Assembly: GCF_014193695.1 (NCBI RefSeq)
Contig: NZ_JACHZR010000008.1
Coordinates: 124,001 to 188,000 of the forward strand
Source of the DNA: Rhizobium sp. BK316
Lineage (GTDB): Bacteria; Pseudomonadota; Alphaproteobacteria; Rhizobiales; Rhizobiaceae
DNA: 64,000 bases
Direction of reading: 5' to 3'
This document shows positions 43,265 through 52,025 of the stretch, in pieces (the stretch's first letter is position 1; the number at the start of each line of letters is the position of its first letter). The notes under the pieces were generated by a model. It was not told the origin of the DNA. It worked only from the letters and a program-made list of their open reading frames with translations, and made no database searches. The position numbers were made by a program, and so were the translations under genes.

Positions 43265-43740
43265 CGGCGCGCCTCCTCGATGAGTTCGGTCACCAGTTCG
43301 TCATCGACCCGGCCATGCACCTCACCATCCAACATGGCGGCCGGCGCGCAGGCACAGAGACCGAGACAGTAGACCGGCTCCAGGGTCACGCTGCCATCGA
43401 GAGTCGTCTGGTGGAAATCGATGCCGAGCAGGGTCTTGATACGTTCGGCCAATGCATCGCCTCCCATCGACTGGCAGGCTTCGGCGCGACAGAGTTTCAG
43501 CACGTGCCGACCGGCAGGATGATTTCGATAATCATGGTAGAAGGTTACGACCCCGTGAACCTCGGCGCGGGAAAGATTGAGCTCGTCGGCGATGACCGGT
43601 AGGGCCTCCTGCGGCACGAAACCGAACTGGTCCTGGACCTCGTGCAGAATGGGGAGCAGTGGGCCTTCGAGGGATCGAAGATCAGCAACGATCGAACGGA
43701 TACGCCCGACGATATCGCCCTGGGCGATACGTATATTCAT
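43261..43740 (-). CDS. fdsG: NAD-dependent formate dehydrogenase gamma subunit
   Basis: A 159-residue NuoE-like subunit with a [2Fe-2S] cluster. Cysteines occur in LCRAEACQSMGGD and CLGLCACAPAAM, and the N-terminus has the family pattern LPILHEVQDQFGFVPQEA. First gene of the fdsGBA-fdhD-fdsD operon. A palindrome that may be the LysR binding site lies about 120 bases upstream. Confidence 0.94.
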   Translation of the reverse strand: MNIRIAQGDIVGRIRSIVADLRSLEGPLLPILHEVQDQFGFVPQEALPVIADELNLSRAEVHGVVTFYHDYRNHPAGRHVLKLCRAEACQSMGGDALAERIKTLLGIDFHQTTLDGSVTLEPVYCLGLCACAPAAMLDGEVHGRVDDELVTELIEEARR

Positions 43741-43860
43741 CAGCAGCCTCCCTTCGGCTTACGCATTCCTTGAAAACCGCAAAACTCCCCATGTCATTGC
43801 GATTTCTACGGAACTGTCTCAGGGAAGCAGGCTGCAATCAATAAAGCAGTCTCGTTGCTC

Positions 43861-43877
43861 GATAGGTTTTTCCTATC
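43861..43877. promoter_or_regulatory. Candidate LysR-type operator upstream of fdsG
   Basis: GATAGG-TTTTT-CCTATC is a perfect inverted repeat containing ATAG-N7-CTAT, the dyad form bound by many LysR-type regulators. It lies about 120 bases before fdsG and overlaps the last codon of the LysR gene. It could also act as a hairpin at the end of that gene. Confidence 0.45.
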
Positions 43878-44769
43878 AAAGTTCTGCGTCTTCAACGAGT
43901 GTTCTTGCTTCATGCAACAAAGCGGAAACAAGCGGCGTGAAGGGTTCACGATAGGGAGCAACCAGGCCGACGAGATGGTGCGCCTCCGGCTCGACAATCG
44001 GGATCATGCGGATCTCTACAGGAAAGCCAAATGATTTCGCGACGTTACGAGGCATGATGCTCGCCCAGCGACCGGTCCGTACATGCGAAAAAAGCACGAT
44101 CATCGAGTTGGATTCAAGCGTCGGATGCACTGTTGCACCGGCTTCGGTCAAATGTCGGTTGATGATACGCCGGTTCTGCATGTCGGCCGTCAATAGGCAA
44201 AGCCGAAGATCGCCCACTTCACGCCACGTCACACTCTCGCGATCCGAGAGCGGACTGCCGGCGGCGGTGATCAGGTTGTAGCGCTCCGCATAAAGCGGCA
44301 CCGAGGTGACGCGCCCAAGCGGCTCGTTTTCCAGATAGGTGATGCCGGCATCGATCTCGAGATTTTCGAGCATGCTCAGCACCTGCAGCGAATTGCGCGA
44401 GACGATGGAGAAGGTGACATCGGGATGCCGCTCCTGGAAGGGCGTTGTGATTCGCGACAACATGGCGAGCGCGGTCGGAATGGAAGCAAGACGCAGATGG
44501 CCAGAGAGGCCTTTGCGGGCGGCGCGCATTTCCTCGCGCATGGTGCGCGTGTCGCCGACAATGCGACGCGCCCATTCGAGCACGCGCTGCCCTTCCGGCG
44601 TCAATCCTTGAAAGCGAGAGCCGCGCTGCACCAGCATGACGCCGAGTTGATCCTCAAGCTGGCGAATGGCGGCCGAAAGCGTCGGTTGGGAAACGCCGCA
44701 TTCCTCTGCCGCACGGCCGAAATGTTTTTCGTTGGCGAGCGCAATGAAGAATTCCAGCTTGTCGATCAT
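43876..44769 (-). CDS. LysR-family regulator, probably of the fds operon
   Basis: A 297-residue LysR-type regulator. The N-terminal winged HTH reads LEFFIALANEKHFGRAAEEC, then GVSQPTLSAAIRQLEDQLG, and the effector domain includes LRLASIPTALAMLSRITTPF. It is encoded just upstream of fdsG in the same direction; fds operons commonly have such a regulator (FdsR). Formate or a related compound is the likely inducer, which is inference from position. Confidence 0.88.
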   Translation of the reverse strand: MIDKLEFFIALANEKHFGRAAEECGVSQPTLSAAIRQLEDQLGVMLVQRGSRFQGLTPEGQRVLEWARRIVGDTRTMREEMRAARKGLSGHLRLASIPTALAMLSRITTPFQERHPDVTFSIVSRNSLQVLSMLENLEIDAGITYLENEPLGRVTSVPLYAERYNLITAAGSPLSDRESVTWREVGDLRLCLLTADMQNRRIINRHLTEAGATVHPTLESNSMIVLFSHVRTGRWASIMPRNVAKSFGFPVEIRMIPIVEPEAHHLVGLVAPYREPFTPLVSALLHEARTLVEDAEL

Positions 44770-44842
44770 CCGGCCTCCCCGCCGAGTTCGGGATGAGGCC
44801 TATTTTTGCGGCTTGTCCGCCGCTTCGCAAGAGCCGTGGGCT

Positions 44843-45184
44843 CTAACTTTTCTCGGCAACCGGAAAGAGACTGAAAAGTGATTCGAGGAAAGCCAGAACG
44901 CTTTCATTGCCCGTGCTGTAATAGACGAGCCGTCCTTCGCGCCGCGTATTGACGAGGCCTTCGAGCCTCAGCCGGGCAAGCTGCTGGGACACCATAGCCT
45001 GCTGTATACCCAGGATATCCTCGATTTCGCCGACCGTCTTTTCCCCTTCCGACAGGATACAAAGGATGAGCAACCGGGTCTGATGGGCTAGCGCCTTCAG
45101 GAGATCACTCGCCTCGTGGGCTTTGTCAGCAAGCTTCTGCAAGTCCTGGCCAGTCATGCCCGGCTTCGGTTTAGGCAATGGCAT
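44843..45184 (-). CDS. ArsR-family repressor with a single cysteine
   Basis: A 113-residue winged-helix repressor. The recognition region is DILGIQQAMVSQQLARLRLE, followed by the wing NTRREGRLVYYST. It resembles the BigR/SqrR/YgaV group (LLKALAHQTRLLILCILSEG, with C42 at the conserved place). However, the second cysteine that forms the persulfide-sensing pair near the C-terminus is absent, so disulfide or persulfide sensing in the usual way is unlikely. It stands alone between the LysR gene and an SDR gene. Confidence 0.85.
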   Translation of the reverse strand: MPLPKPKPGMTGQDLQKLADKAHEASDLLKALAHQTRLLILCILSEGEKTVGEIEDILGIQQAMVSQQLARLRLEGLVNTRREGRLVYYSTGNESVLAFLESLFSLFPVAEKS

Positions 45185-45285
45185 TTGCTTCTCGGAAGGA
45201 GGTAATAATGTAGATCAGTACACTATCATATTCGCAGAAGCGAATTGGTCAAATGTCATGAAATACCAAAAAAAGTCCAACCAAA

Positions 45286-46056
45286 TCAGCAAATAAGCTG
45301 ACCACCGTTGATCTCCAGCACTTGACCTGTGATGTAGCCAGAGAGTGAAGGAGCCGCCAGGAAGAGATAGGCAGGCGCGCAATCCTCCGCTGTTCCAAGC
45401 CGCTGCAGCGGGATAGACCTGCGAGTTTGCTCCAGTTTTTCGCGAGATGAATAGCGTGCATGGAAATCGGTATCGATCGTTCCGGGCGAGACGCAATTGA
45501 CCCTTATACCGTCAGGTGCGAGCTCCCGGGCAAGCGCCTTCGAATAGGTCGCAACGAAAGCCTTCGATGCGGAATAGATCGCCGAACCGGGGCTTCCGCC
45601 CGTCAGCGCCGAAATCGAAACCGTGTTGACGATGGCAGCACCTTGCGCCGCCCGCAGCGCCGGAAGCAGAGCGCGCGTCAACTCCACCACCGACGTCTGG
45701 TTGAGACGCACGATGGTCTCGTACTCGGCATCAGTGAGCTCTCCGGCCAGAAAGCGACCGTGCATGGTACCGGCATTGTTGACCAGCACATGCACCGCAT
45801 CGAAGAATTCAAGCGCCTCCTCCGCAAACTTTGCGGCCCCGCCCGGATGCAGGAAATCGGCCGGCAGCAGCAGCGCCCGCCGCTCCGATTCGGCTGTCAG
45901 CAGAAAATCCGGCAGTTCGCGCTCCCCATCACGCCCGGTATGAACGAGTACGCGCGCCCCGCAATCCAGAAACTGTCGGGCGATTTCCAGGCCGATACCG
46001 CGGCCGCCCCCCGTGACGACGACATTGCGGTTCTCGAACAGTTTGGGATGAAACAC
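45286..46056 (-). CDS. Short-chain dehydrogenase/reductase
   Basis: A 256-residue SDR oxidoreductase. The cofactor motif is VVVTGGGRGIGLEIARQ, the structural NNAG is present (VLVNNAGTMHG), and the catalytic Ser-Tyr-Lys is in SISALTGG and YSASKAF. The C-terminus GYITGQVLEINGGQ is typical of the classical type. I chose the GTG at 46056 because AAGGAGGAG lies just upstream; the frame is open to 46098. The substrate is unknown. Confidence 0.88.
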   Translation of the reverse strand: MFHPKLFENRNVVVTGGGRGIGLEIARQFLDCGARVLVHTGRDGERELPDFLLTAESERRALLLPADFLHPGGAAKFAEEALEFFDAVHVLVNNAGTMHGRFLAGELTDAEYETIVRLNQTSVVELTRALLPALRAAQGAAIVNTVSISALTGGSPGSAIYSASKAFVATYSKALARELAPDGIRVNCVSPGTIDTDFHARYSSREKLEQTRRSIPLQRLGTAEDCAPAYLFLAAPSLSGYITGQVLEINGGQLIC

Positions 46057-46147
46057 GAAGCTCTCCTCCTTGCGGGCGGCCGGTCCCGCTGCTTGCACTA
46101 TCAGGGCCTAACATATGCGGCCATCAGCCAAAAGAAAGCCCGAAGGT

Positions 46148-46612
46148 CTAAGCACCCGGATCCAGAAGCCGCGCACCAGCGCCTTGCCTGCCGAGAACGT
46201 CGAAGGGATTGCGCAACGGACAGGCGTCGATGGAGAGGCAACCGCAGCCAATACAGCTCGTCAGATGGTCGCGCAGCAGGCTCAGTCGCTTGATGCGGGC
46301 ATCGAGGTCATCTTTCCAGAGCGCCGACAGCCTCTGCCAATCCTCGACTGTCGGCGTCCGGCTCTGCGGCAGGGTTTCGAAGGCAGTCTGGATTTCGGCA
46401 AGTGGGATGCCGACGCGTTGCGCCACTTTGATGATACCGAGGCGCCGTAGCACATCGCGGCCGTAGCGGCGCTGGTTGCCGCGGGTGCGGATGCTGGAGA
46501 TCAGCCCCTTCGTCTCGTAGAAATGCAGGGCAGAAACCGCAAGCCCGCTTCGCTCTGCCACCTCACCCACCGTCAGGAGCTTGCTCAACGAGAATGTCGA
46601 ATTCTGCTGCAT
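46148..46612 (-). CDS. soxR: Redox-sensing MerR-family activator SoxR
   Basis: A 154-residue MerR-type regulator with an N-terminal HTH (LTVGEVAERSGLAVSALHFY) and the [2Fe-2S] ligands C120, C123, C125 and C131 (CIGCGCLSIDAC), the CX2CXCX5C motif that defines SoxR. Oxidation of the cluster by redox-cycling compounds activates target promoters with long spacers. The target appears to be the divergent FMN reductase gene, whose promoter contains a near-consensus SoxR box. Confidence 0.95.
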   Translation of the reverse strand: MQQNSTFSLSKLLTVGEVAERSGLAVSALHFYETKGLISSIRTRGNQRRYGRDVLRRLGIIKVAQRVGIPLAEIQTAFETLPQSRTPTVEDWQRLSALWKDDLDARIKRLSLLRDHLTSCIGCGCLSIDACPLRNPFDVLGRQGAGARLLDPGA

Positions 46613-46618
46613 GGCCTA

Positions 46619-46649
46619 TTGACCTCAATGTTAGTTGAGGTTCTATAGA
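46619..46649 (+). promoter_or_regulatory. SoxR box within the FMN reductase promoter
   Basis: CCTCAATGTTAGTTGAGG at 46623-46640 is an 18-base dyad with the same outer half-sites as the E. coli soxS SoxR box (CCTCAA...TTGAGG). It sits between a -35 TTGACC (46619) and a -10 TATAGA (46644), giving the long 19-base spacer typical of MerR-family activated promoters. It drives the downstream reductase and may autoregulate soxR. Confidence 0.82.
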
Positions 46650-46693
46650 CTGCGCTCCCGAGGCCGTAAAGCCGATACGAGAAGGAGCAATGC

Positions 46694-47269
46694 ATGCAGA
46701 AACCCATGAGGCTTGCCGTCATCTACGGCAGCACGCGCGAGGGACGCATCTGCGACAGGGTGGTGAAATGGCTCGAAAGAGAGCTGGCCCGCTTTCCGCA
46801 ATTCAAAATCGACATCATCGATCCGCTGGCATTTTCGTTGCCGCGAGAGCATGCGCCGCATCATCCGGAGGCAAGACGGCTTGCGGACAGGCTCCATCAG
46901 GCCGATGGCTTCATCCTCGTCACGCCGGAATATAACCACAGTTTCACCGCCTCACTGAAATTCCTCATCGATCTCTTCATCGAGCCCTGGCACGGCAAGC
47001 CGATTGCCTTTGTCTGCTATGGCGGCGTCTCCGCCGGATTACGGGCAGTTGAACAGCTCCGCCTCGTCTTCGCCGAACTCCATGCCGTCACGATCTGCGA
47101 CGCGGTGAGCTTCAACTCCCCCTGGCGTCGTTTCGATAATGAAGGCCGGCTGCAGGATCCGCAGGATGCGTTGCGCCGGCTATCGAGAATGATGGCCCAG
47201 TTGCAATGGTGGACCGAGGCGCTGATCACCGCCCGCAGCGACACTCCCTATGCCGGCGTAGCCGCCTGA
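46694..47269 (+). CDS. NADPH-dependent FMN reductase
   Basis: A 191-residue flavodoxin-like reductase. The FMN phosphate loop is VIYGSTREGRICDRV, and VTPEYNHSFTASLKFLIDL is the family signature. The SoxR-box promoter just upstream indicates induction by redox-active compounds; it may reduce quinones or flavins in defence. AAGGAG lies just before the ATG. Two hairpins follow its stop. Confidence 0.9.
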   Translation: MQKPMRLAVIYGSTREGRICDRVVKWLERELARFPQFKIDIIDPLAFSLPREHAPHHPEARRLADRLHQADGFILVTPEYNHSFTASLKFLIDLFIEPWHGKPIAFVCYGGVSAGLRAVEQLRLVFAELHAVTICDAVSFNSPWRRFDNEGRLQDPQDALRRLSRMMAQLQWWTEALITARSDTPYAGVAA

Positions 47270-47280
47270 GACAACGACAT

Positions 47281-47343
47281 CCGGTTCCGTTTCTGGCAGG
47301 TACGGAACCGGCTGGACACCCGGACAGGGCCTCCGTCCGGGTG
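47281..47343 (+). terminator. Paired hairpins after the FMN reductase gene
   Basis: Two adjacent perfect stems are visible: CCGGTTCCGT with ACGGAACCGG (47281-47311) and CACCCGGAC with GTCCGGGTG (47317-47343). No long T-run follows, so termination may be partial or Rho-aided. Confidence 0.5.
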
Positions 47344-47465
47344 CTTCCCTCCTCTGACACCTAACAGTTGCTTCCAAACAGCCATCACCTTTATACCGAC
47401 CGTATAGCCGGTAGGAATTTTGCGGTTGCAGTATCGCAAACCCGGTGATAGTTTCCGCCACAATT

Positions 47466-47558
47466 CACGGGGGAGCTCCGAATTGCCGGGGCTGAGATGT
47501 GAGGCGCATGCCTCCGGACCCTTCAAAGCTGATCTGGGTAATGCCAGCGGAGCGAGGT
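47466..47558 (+). promoter_or_regulatory. TPP (thi-box) riboswitch
   Basis: The conserved thi-box elements are in order: CACGGGGGAGC, GGGGCTGAGATG, the loop GACCCTTCAAA, and the diagnostic CTGATCTGGGTAATGCCAGC followed by GGAGCGAGG. It immediately precedes the ykoF start, and the 3' end overlaps the ribosome-binding site region. Thiamine pyrophosphate would therefore block translation initiation of the operon. Confidence 0.93.
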
Positions 47559-47562
47559 CCAA

Positions 47563-48171
47563 GTGTTTTCCGGCGCGCAAGTGTCCCTGTATCCGATGTC
47601 CGGCAATTTCGTCGGCATCATCCTTGACGCGATCAAGGCTCTTGAGCCCTATCGCGATCGGCTTCGCATCGAAACCGACGATATCTCCACGCTGATGGTC
47701 GGTCCGCCCGACGTGCTGTTTGCCGCCATGCGCGACCTGTTCGTTTCGGCTGCCGCAAGCGGCGAGCACTGCGTATTGTCCGCCGCCATCTCGCGTGGCT
47801 GCCCCGGCGAACCGGATGATGCGATCTGCGGCGCCAGCCTGCCCTCTAGCCGGTCCGAACCGCTTGCCGAGCGCGTCGAGGCGGCGATCACGGCAGCCAG
47901 GGATACGAAACGGACCGGCCAGGCGACGGCAGCCCAGGTTTCTCTCTATGTTATGGGAACGGGCACGCATATGGACGAGATCTATGGCTGCATCGATTTC
48001 CTGAAGCGTTCGGGCACATTCGACCGCTCCAAGAATTTCTGCACCAAGCTGCGCGGCGATGCCGGCGCGATCTTCGCGACCATTCACCAAGCCTTCTATC
48101 GCTTCGGCGATCCCGAAGGCCACGTGACGCTGGATATCACGGTCTCCGCGAACAGCCCGAGCAAAGCCTGA
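47563..48171 (+). CDS. ykoF: YkoF-like thiamine/HMP-binding protein
   Basis: A 202-residue protein with two ACT-like YkoF domains, each beginning AQVSLY (residues about 5 and 124, AQVSLYPMS and AQVSLYVMG). YkoF binds thiamine or its hydroxymethylpyrimidine part in Bacillus. The start is a GTG at 47563, with AGCGAGG before it and the TPP riboswitch upstream. First gene of the import operon; the next gene begins within 15 bases of its stop. Confidence 0.88.
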   Translation: MFSGAQVSLYPMSGNFVGIILDAIKALEPYRDRLRIETDDISTLMVGPPDVLFAAMRDLFVSAAASGEHCVLSAAISRGCPGEPDDAICGASLPSSRSEPLAERVEAAITAARDTKRTGQATAAQVSLYVMGTGTHMDEIYGCIDFLKRSGTFDRSKNFCTKLRGDAGAIFATIHQAFYRFGDPEGHVTLDITVSANSPSKA

Positions 48172-48185
48172 GACGCTTGACGGCG

Positions 48186-48977
48186 ATGACCTTATCGAAA
48201 TCGGATTCGACATTCACGGCATTGAGGCGGGCCTTGCCTGCCATTCTTGCCGTGTTTGCCTTCCTGGCTGCCTGGGAACTCTATGTCGATCTCTCCGGCA
48301 TCAAACCCTCCATCCTGCCCTCGCCTTCACGCGTCCTGACGCAGGGCTGGCTGAACAGGCAGGCGCTGCTCGACAATACCTGGCCGACGCTCAGCGCAAC
48401 GCTCGGCGGTTTTGCCCTGTCGCTGGTCTTTGCCTTCGTCTCGTCGGTGCTGATGGATTTCGTACCCTTCATGCGCCGCGCGCTGCTGCCGCTCTTCATC
48501 GTCAGCCAGACGCTGCCACTGGTCGCGATTGCGCCCCTGGTCGTGCTTTGGTTCGGTTTCGGGCTGCTGCCGAAACTTCTGCTCGTCGCGCTCGTCACCT
48601 TCTTTCCGTTGCTGGTCGCCCTGCTGCAGGGCTATGAATCGACGGACGGGGATATTGCCGAGCTTTTGAGTTCCATGAAGGCGAGCCGCTGGCGCATCTT
48701 CTGCCTGGCAAGGCTCCCTTCCGCCATGCCCTTCTTCTTTGCGGGTCTGCGCATATCGATCACCTATGCCGTGGTCGGCGCGATCTTTGCCGAATATGCA
48801 GGCGCCTCCCGTGGCCTGGGGATTTACATCCTCAACGCCAAGAACAATTTCCGGCCGGATCTCGTGCTCGCCGCCGTCGTTCTCAGCGCCCTTCTGACGC
48901 TATGCCTCTTCGGCCTTACACTGGCGATCCAGCGTCTCGCCATGCCCTGGCAATCCGCCGCGGAGAAACGCCGATGA
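48186..48977 (+). CDS. thiX: Thiamine-precursor ABC transporter permease ThiX
   Basis: A 263-residue membrane permease with about six helices and the BPD loop motif (EYAGASRGLGIYILNAKNNF in the final part; EAA-like segment SSMKASRWRIFCLARLPSAM). It belongs to the SsuC/TauC/ThiX group. TTG 48177 is an alternative start. It overlaps thiZ by four bases (ATGA). With ThiZ and ThiY it would import a pyrimidine thiamine precursor, given the riboswitch. Confidence 0.88.
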   Translation: MTLSKSDSTFTALRRALPAILAVFAFLAAWELYVDLSGIKPSILPSPSRVLTQGWLNRQALLDNTWPTLSATLGGFALSLVFAFVSSVLMDFVPFMRRALLPLFIVSQTLPLVAIAPLVVLWFGFGLLPKLLLVALVTFFPLLVALLQGYESTDGDIAELLSSMKASRWRIFCLARLPSAMPFFFAGLRISITYAVVGAIFAEYAGASRGLGIYILNAKNNFRPDLVLAAVVLSALLTLCLFGLTLAIQRLAMPWQSAAEKRR

Positions 48978-49729
48978 GCGGGATGCTGGAGCTTGAGAAC
49001 ATCTCGAAGTCCTTCGGTGGCATGGAGGTGCTGCAGGATATCTCTCTCCATATTGCCAGAGGTGAATTCGTTTCGATCGTCGGCCCCTCCGGTTCCGGCA
49101 AATCGACGATCCTCAGGCTGCTGACACAGGCACTGCTGGCCGATAAAGGCGACATTCTCTTCAACGGCACTCCGCTCTCACAGGCCGCGCATGCCTTCGC
49201 TTTCATGCCCCAGCGCGATGCGTTGATGCCGTGGCGAAGCGTGATCGACAATGCGATCCTCGGCCTCGAAGTGTATGGCATGCGTCGCAGGCAAGCGCGC
49301 GCCGTCGCTGCCCCTCTCTTCGAACGCTTCGGCCTTGCCGGCTTCGAAAACCACTATCCCGCTGCCCTTTCGGGCGGCATGCGCCAGCGTGCGGCCCTGC
49401 TGCGCACTGTGATCCAGCGGCAGGATATGCTGCTGCTCGACGAGCCCTTCGGAGCGCTCGACGCGCTGACCCGCACACAGATGCAGGAATGGCTGCAAGG
49501 CATGTGGACAGATCATCGCTGGACGGCGCTGCTGATTACACATGATGTGCGCGAAGCGGTCTTTTTGTCCGACCGCATCTATGTGCTTTCCGCTCGCCCG
49601 GCGGCCGTGGTCAGGGAATTCGAGGTGCCGCTGGCAAGACCGCGCACGCTTGCCGATCTCGGCTCCCCGGCCGCACAGGCGATCGAAACAGAAATCCTTC
49701 AAACACTGCTGCATCCGCAAAGAACCTGA
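48974..49729 (+). CDS. thiZ: Thiamine-precursor ABC transporter ATPase ThiZ
   Basis: A 251-residue ABC ATPase with Walker A GPSGSGKSTI, Q-loop FMPQRDALMPW, signature LSGGMRQRAALLRT, Walker B MLLLDEPFGALD and switch H in LLITHDV. The start at 48974 overlaps the thiX stop. It powers import through ThiX. Confidence 0.92.
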   Translation: MSGMLELENISKSFGGMEVLQDISLHIARGEFVSIVGPSGSGKSTILRLLTQALLADKGDILFNGTPLSQAAHAFAFMPQRDALMPWRSVIDNAILGLEVYGMRRRQARAVAAPLFERFGLAGFENHYPAALSGGMRQRAALLRTVIQRQDMLLLDEPFGALDALTRTQMQEWLQGMWTDHRWTALLITHDVREAVFLSDRIYVLSARPAAVVREFEVPLARPRTLADLGSPAAQAIETEILQTLLHPQRT

Positions 49730-49739
49730 GGAGGTCCTG

Positions 49740-50744
49740 ATGCTTCTCACCCGCCGACAAACCCTTTTTGCCGCCGTGGCTGCAGGCCTTGCCGGCCGCA
49801 CCGCCTTCGCCCAGTCCGCCGCAAAGGTCCGCATCGCGCTCGACTGGACGCCGAACACCAATCATATCGGCATCTATGTCGCCAAGGCGAAGGGCTTCTA
49901 TGAAGCCGCCGGCCTCGATGTCGAAATTCTGCCCTATGCCGATACCAGCGCCGGCACGCTGGTCGCGAACGGCGTTGCCGATTTCGGCATCTGCGGGGAG
50001 ATCGAAACCTTCACCCAGCGCGCCGCCGGCGCGGATGTGAAGCTCGTCTACGCCGTGGTGCAGACGGAAACCGGCAGGCTGATCTTCAAGGGCGACCGCG
50101 ACGACATCAAGAGCCCTAGAGATCTTGATGGTAAGACCTATGGTGGCTTCGGCGGCGCATGGGAGCAGGCGCTCGTCTCCGCGATGATCCGCAACGACGG
50201 CGGCAAGGGTACCTTCCAGAATGTCACGCTCGGCACTTCGGCCTATGAGGCGCTCGACAACGGCGCCGTCGACTTCACGCTGGAAATCTACACCTGGGAA
50301 GGCATTGCCGCCCAACTCGAGAACCGACAAGTCGGCCGCTGGCGCTACAGCGATTACGGTATTCCGGACGAACAGACGACTGCGATCGCTTCCAGCGACA
50401 CCTATCTTGCAGACAATCCGCAAAATGCCCGCGCCTTCATCCAGGCAACACTGAAGGGTTACGCCCATTCGGTCGACAATCCGGACGAGGCCTGCGACCT
50501 CTTGATTGCCGGCAGCAATGGCGCACTGCTCAACACCGATCTTGTCAAGGCATCGCAGAAGGCCCTCGTCGAGGGGCATTACCTCAGGAGCGAAAAAGGC
50601 GCGATCGGCACCATCGATCCGGCCAAGGCCGAAGCGATCGGCACTTTCCTGTTCGATCATGGCATCCTCCTCGATGCCAACGGTACGGCACTGACGGAAA
50701 AGCCCGACTTTTCCGCCTATTACACCAACAGTCTCCTTGACTGA
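49740..50744 (+). CDS. thiY: ABC transporter substrate-binding protein ThiY (NMT1 family)
   Basis: A 334-residue periplasmic binding protein of the ThiY/NMT1 family. A Tat-like signal (LLTRRQTLFAAVAAGLAGRT, twin arginine, then AFA-Q) is followed by the family signature VRIALDWTPNTNHIGIYVAK. ThiY in Bacillus binds formylaminopyrimidine, a thiamine breakdown product. GAGGAGG precedes the ATG at 49740. Last gene of the riboswitch-controlled operon; a small GC hairpin at 50750-50766 follows. Confidence 0.9.
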   Translation: MLLTRRQTLFAAVAAGLAGRTAFAQSAAKVRIALDWTPNTNHIGIYVAKAKGFYEAAGLDVEILPYADTSAGTLVANGVADFGICGEIETFTQRAAGADVKLVYAVVQTETGRLIFKGDRDDIKSPRDLDGKTYGGFGGAWEQALVSAMIRNDGGKGTFQNVTLGTSAYEALDNGAVDFTLEIYTWEGIAAQLENRQVGRWRYSDYGIPDEQTTAIASSDTYLADNPQNARAFIQATLKGYAHSVDNPDEACDLLIAGSNGALLNTDLVKASQKALVEGHYLRSEKGAIGTIDPAKAEAIGTFLFDHGILLDANGTALTEKPDFSAYYTNSLLD

Positions 50745-50810
50745 GACGAGCCCGCCCCTTGCGGGCAGCAGCTTTTCACTGCAAAGTCCCGCAAGGAGCG
50801 AGGGAGTGAC

Positions 50811-52025
50811 ATGCAGCAGCAGGACCGGGTGGCCGGAGCGGATTTCTTGCGCGCAGCCGCCTGCTTGCTCGTCCTCATCCATCATCTCATTCTGCGCATC
50901 GACCTCACCAAGCTCGGCGAAGGATTGCGGCCGACGCTGACTGCGCTGCGCTTCGGCAATTTCGGCGTCGCCATCTTCTTCATCCTCAGCGGTTTCCTGC
51001 TGGCCTTGCCGTTCTGGCGTTCTCTCGACGCCGGCGGCGCCATGCCCGACCTGCATATCTATGCGCTGCGCCGCGCGGCCCGCATCGTACCCGGCTATTG
51101 GGTGGCTTTGACGGCGGGCTTCATCCTCAGCGTCACATTGCTTGGATATGCGCTGACGCCGGGACTCGCTATGCGCTATGCCAGCGGCCTTTTCTTCATG
51201 AGCCAATGGCACTGGCGCACTTTCTTTCCTGTCGAAGGCAACGGCCCGCTCTGGTCCATCTCTTTCGAAGCGACGAGCTATGTGCTGCTGCCGCTTTGTT
51301 TCCTCTGGCTTTTCGCGATCCCGGAAAACCGCCGTTCTCCGCCCGTCACGCGCCTTGCCTGGCTCGGCATCATTGCCGTGACGCTGATCGCCCATGAAAC
51401 CTTCCGTGTGCTTTTCCCGCCCAATGAGATCGACCGTGGCTGGCAATATGGCATGCAGGGCGGCGCGAAGGAGTGGATGCCCGACTACAATCCCATCGGC
51501 TTTTTCGCCGTTTTTGCGCTCGGTGCACTCGCGGCCGGCATTCAGATCCTGCTGCCGCGAAAGCGTCGGATCTGGTTCGACATCATCGCACTCGCCTGCC
51601 TCGCCGCCGCCGGCCTCCAGCTGCCGCTTTCGACAGGCGGACCCTGGGAAGCCTACGGATGGCTCGGAATTCCCTATGCCTTTCCGCTGTTTCCGGTTCT
51701 GATCGCTGCCGCTCTTGTGACCCTCTCGCGCTCGGTGCTGCTTGCGGCACTGCTAGACAATACCGTCATGCGCTTTACGGCAACCATCTCATTCGGGATC
51801 TATATCTGGCAGGATATCGTACTGACCTCGATGCAAACGATCTCTCCCGCGATATTCGGGATCGGCAGGGACGATCCGGTACAGGACTGGTCTATCGGCT
51901 GCGCCGTTGCGACGCCGATCATTTTTCTTCTCGCAAGCTTCAGCTATTTCACGCTCGAACGACCGGCAATACGAAGCGCCGCACGCATAACGCGCAAGAA
52001 TTCAGCCATTACCCAATATAGTTAA
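50811..52025 (+). CDS. Acyltransferase 3 family membrane protein
   Basis: A 404-residue integral membrane O-acyltransferase with about 10 helices. The family motif is near the N-terminus (DFLRAAACLLVLIHHLI, with the catalytic HH) followed by GVAIFFILSGFLLA and an ALRRAARIVPGYWVAL segment. Such enzymes acetylate or succinylate surface polysaccharides. GGGAG lies upstream of the ATG. The ExoY-like gene follows, so a role in exopolysaccharide decoration is plausible but unproved. Confidence 0.88.
   Translation: MQQQDRVAGADFLRAAACLLVLIHHLILRIDLTKLGEGLRPTLTALRFGNFGVAIFFILSGFLLALPFWRSLDAGGAMPDLHIYALRRAARIVPGYWVALTAGFILSVTLLGYALTPGLAMRYASGLFFMSQWHWRTFFPVEGNGPLWSISFEATSYVLLPLCFLWLFAIPENRRSPPVTRLAWLGIIAVTLIAHETFRVLFPPNEIDRGWQYGMQGGAKEWMPDYNPIGFFAVFALGALAAGIQILLPRKRRIWFDIIALACLAAAGLQLPLSTGGPWEAYGWLGIPYAFPLFPVLIAAALVTLSRSVLLAALLDNTVMRFTATISFGIYIWQDIVLTSMQTISPAIFGIGRDDPVQDWSIGCAVATPIIFLLASFSYFTLERPAIRSAARITRKNSAITQYS

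Noticed and set aside
49611..51446. 611-codon minus-strand frame
   Set aside because: It overlaps thiZ, thiY and the acyltransferase gene in antisense, all of which have clear domains and ribosome-binding sites.
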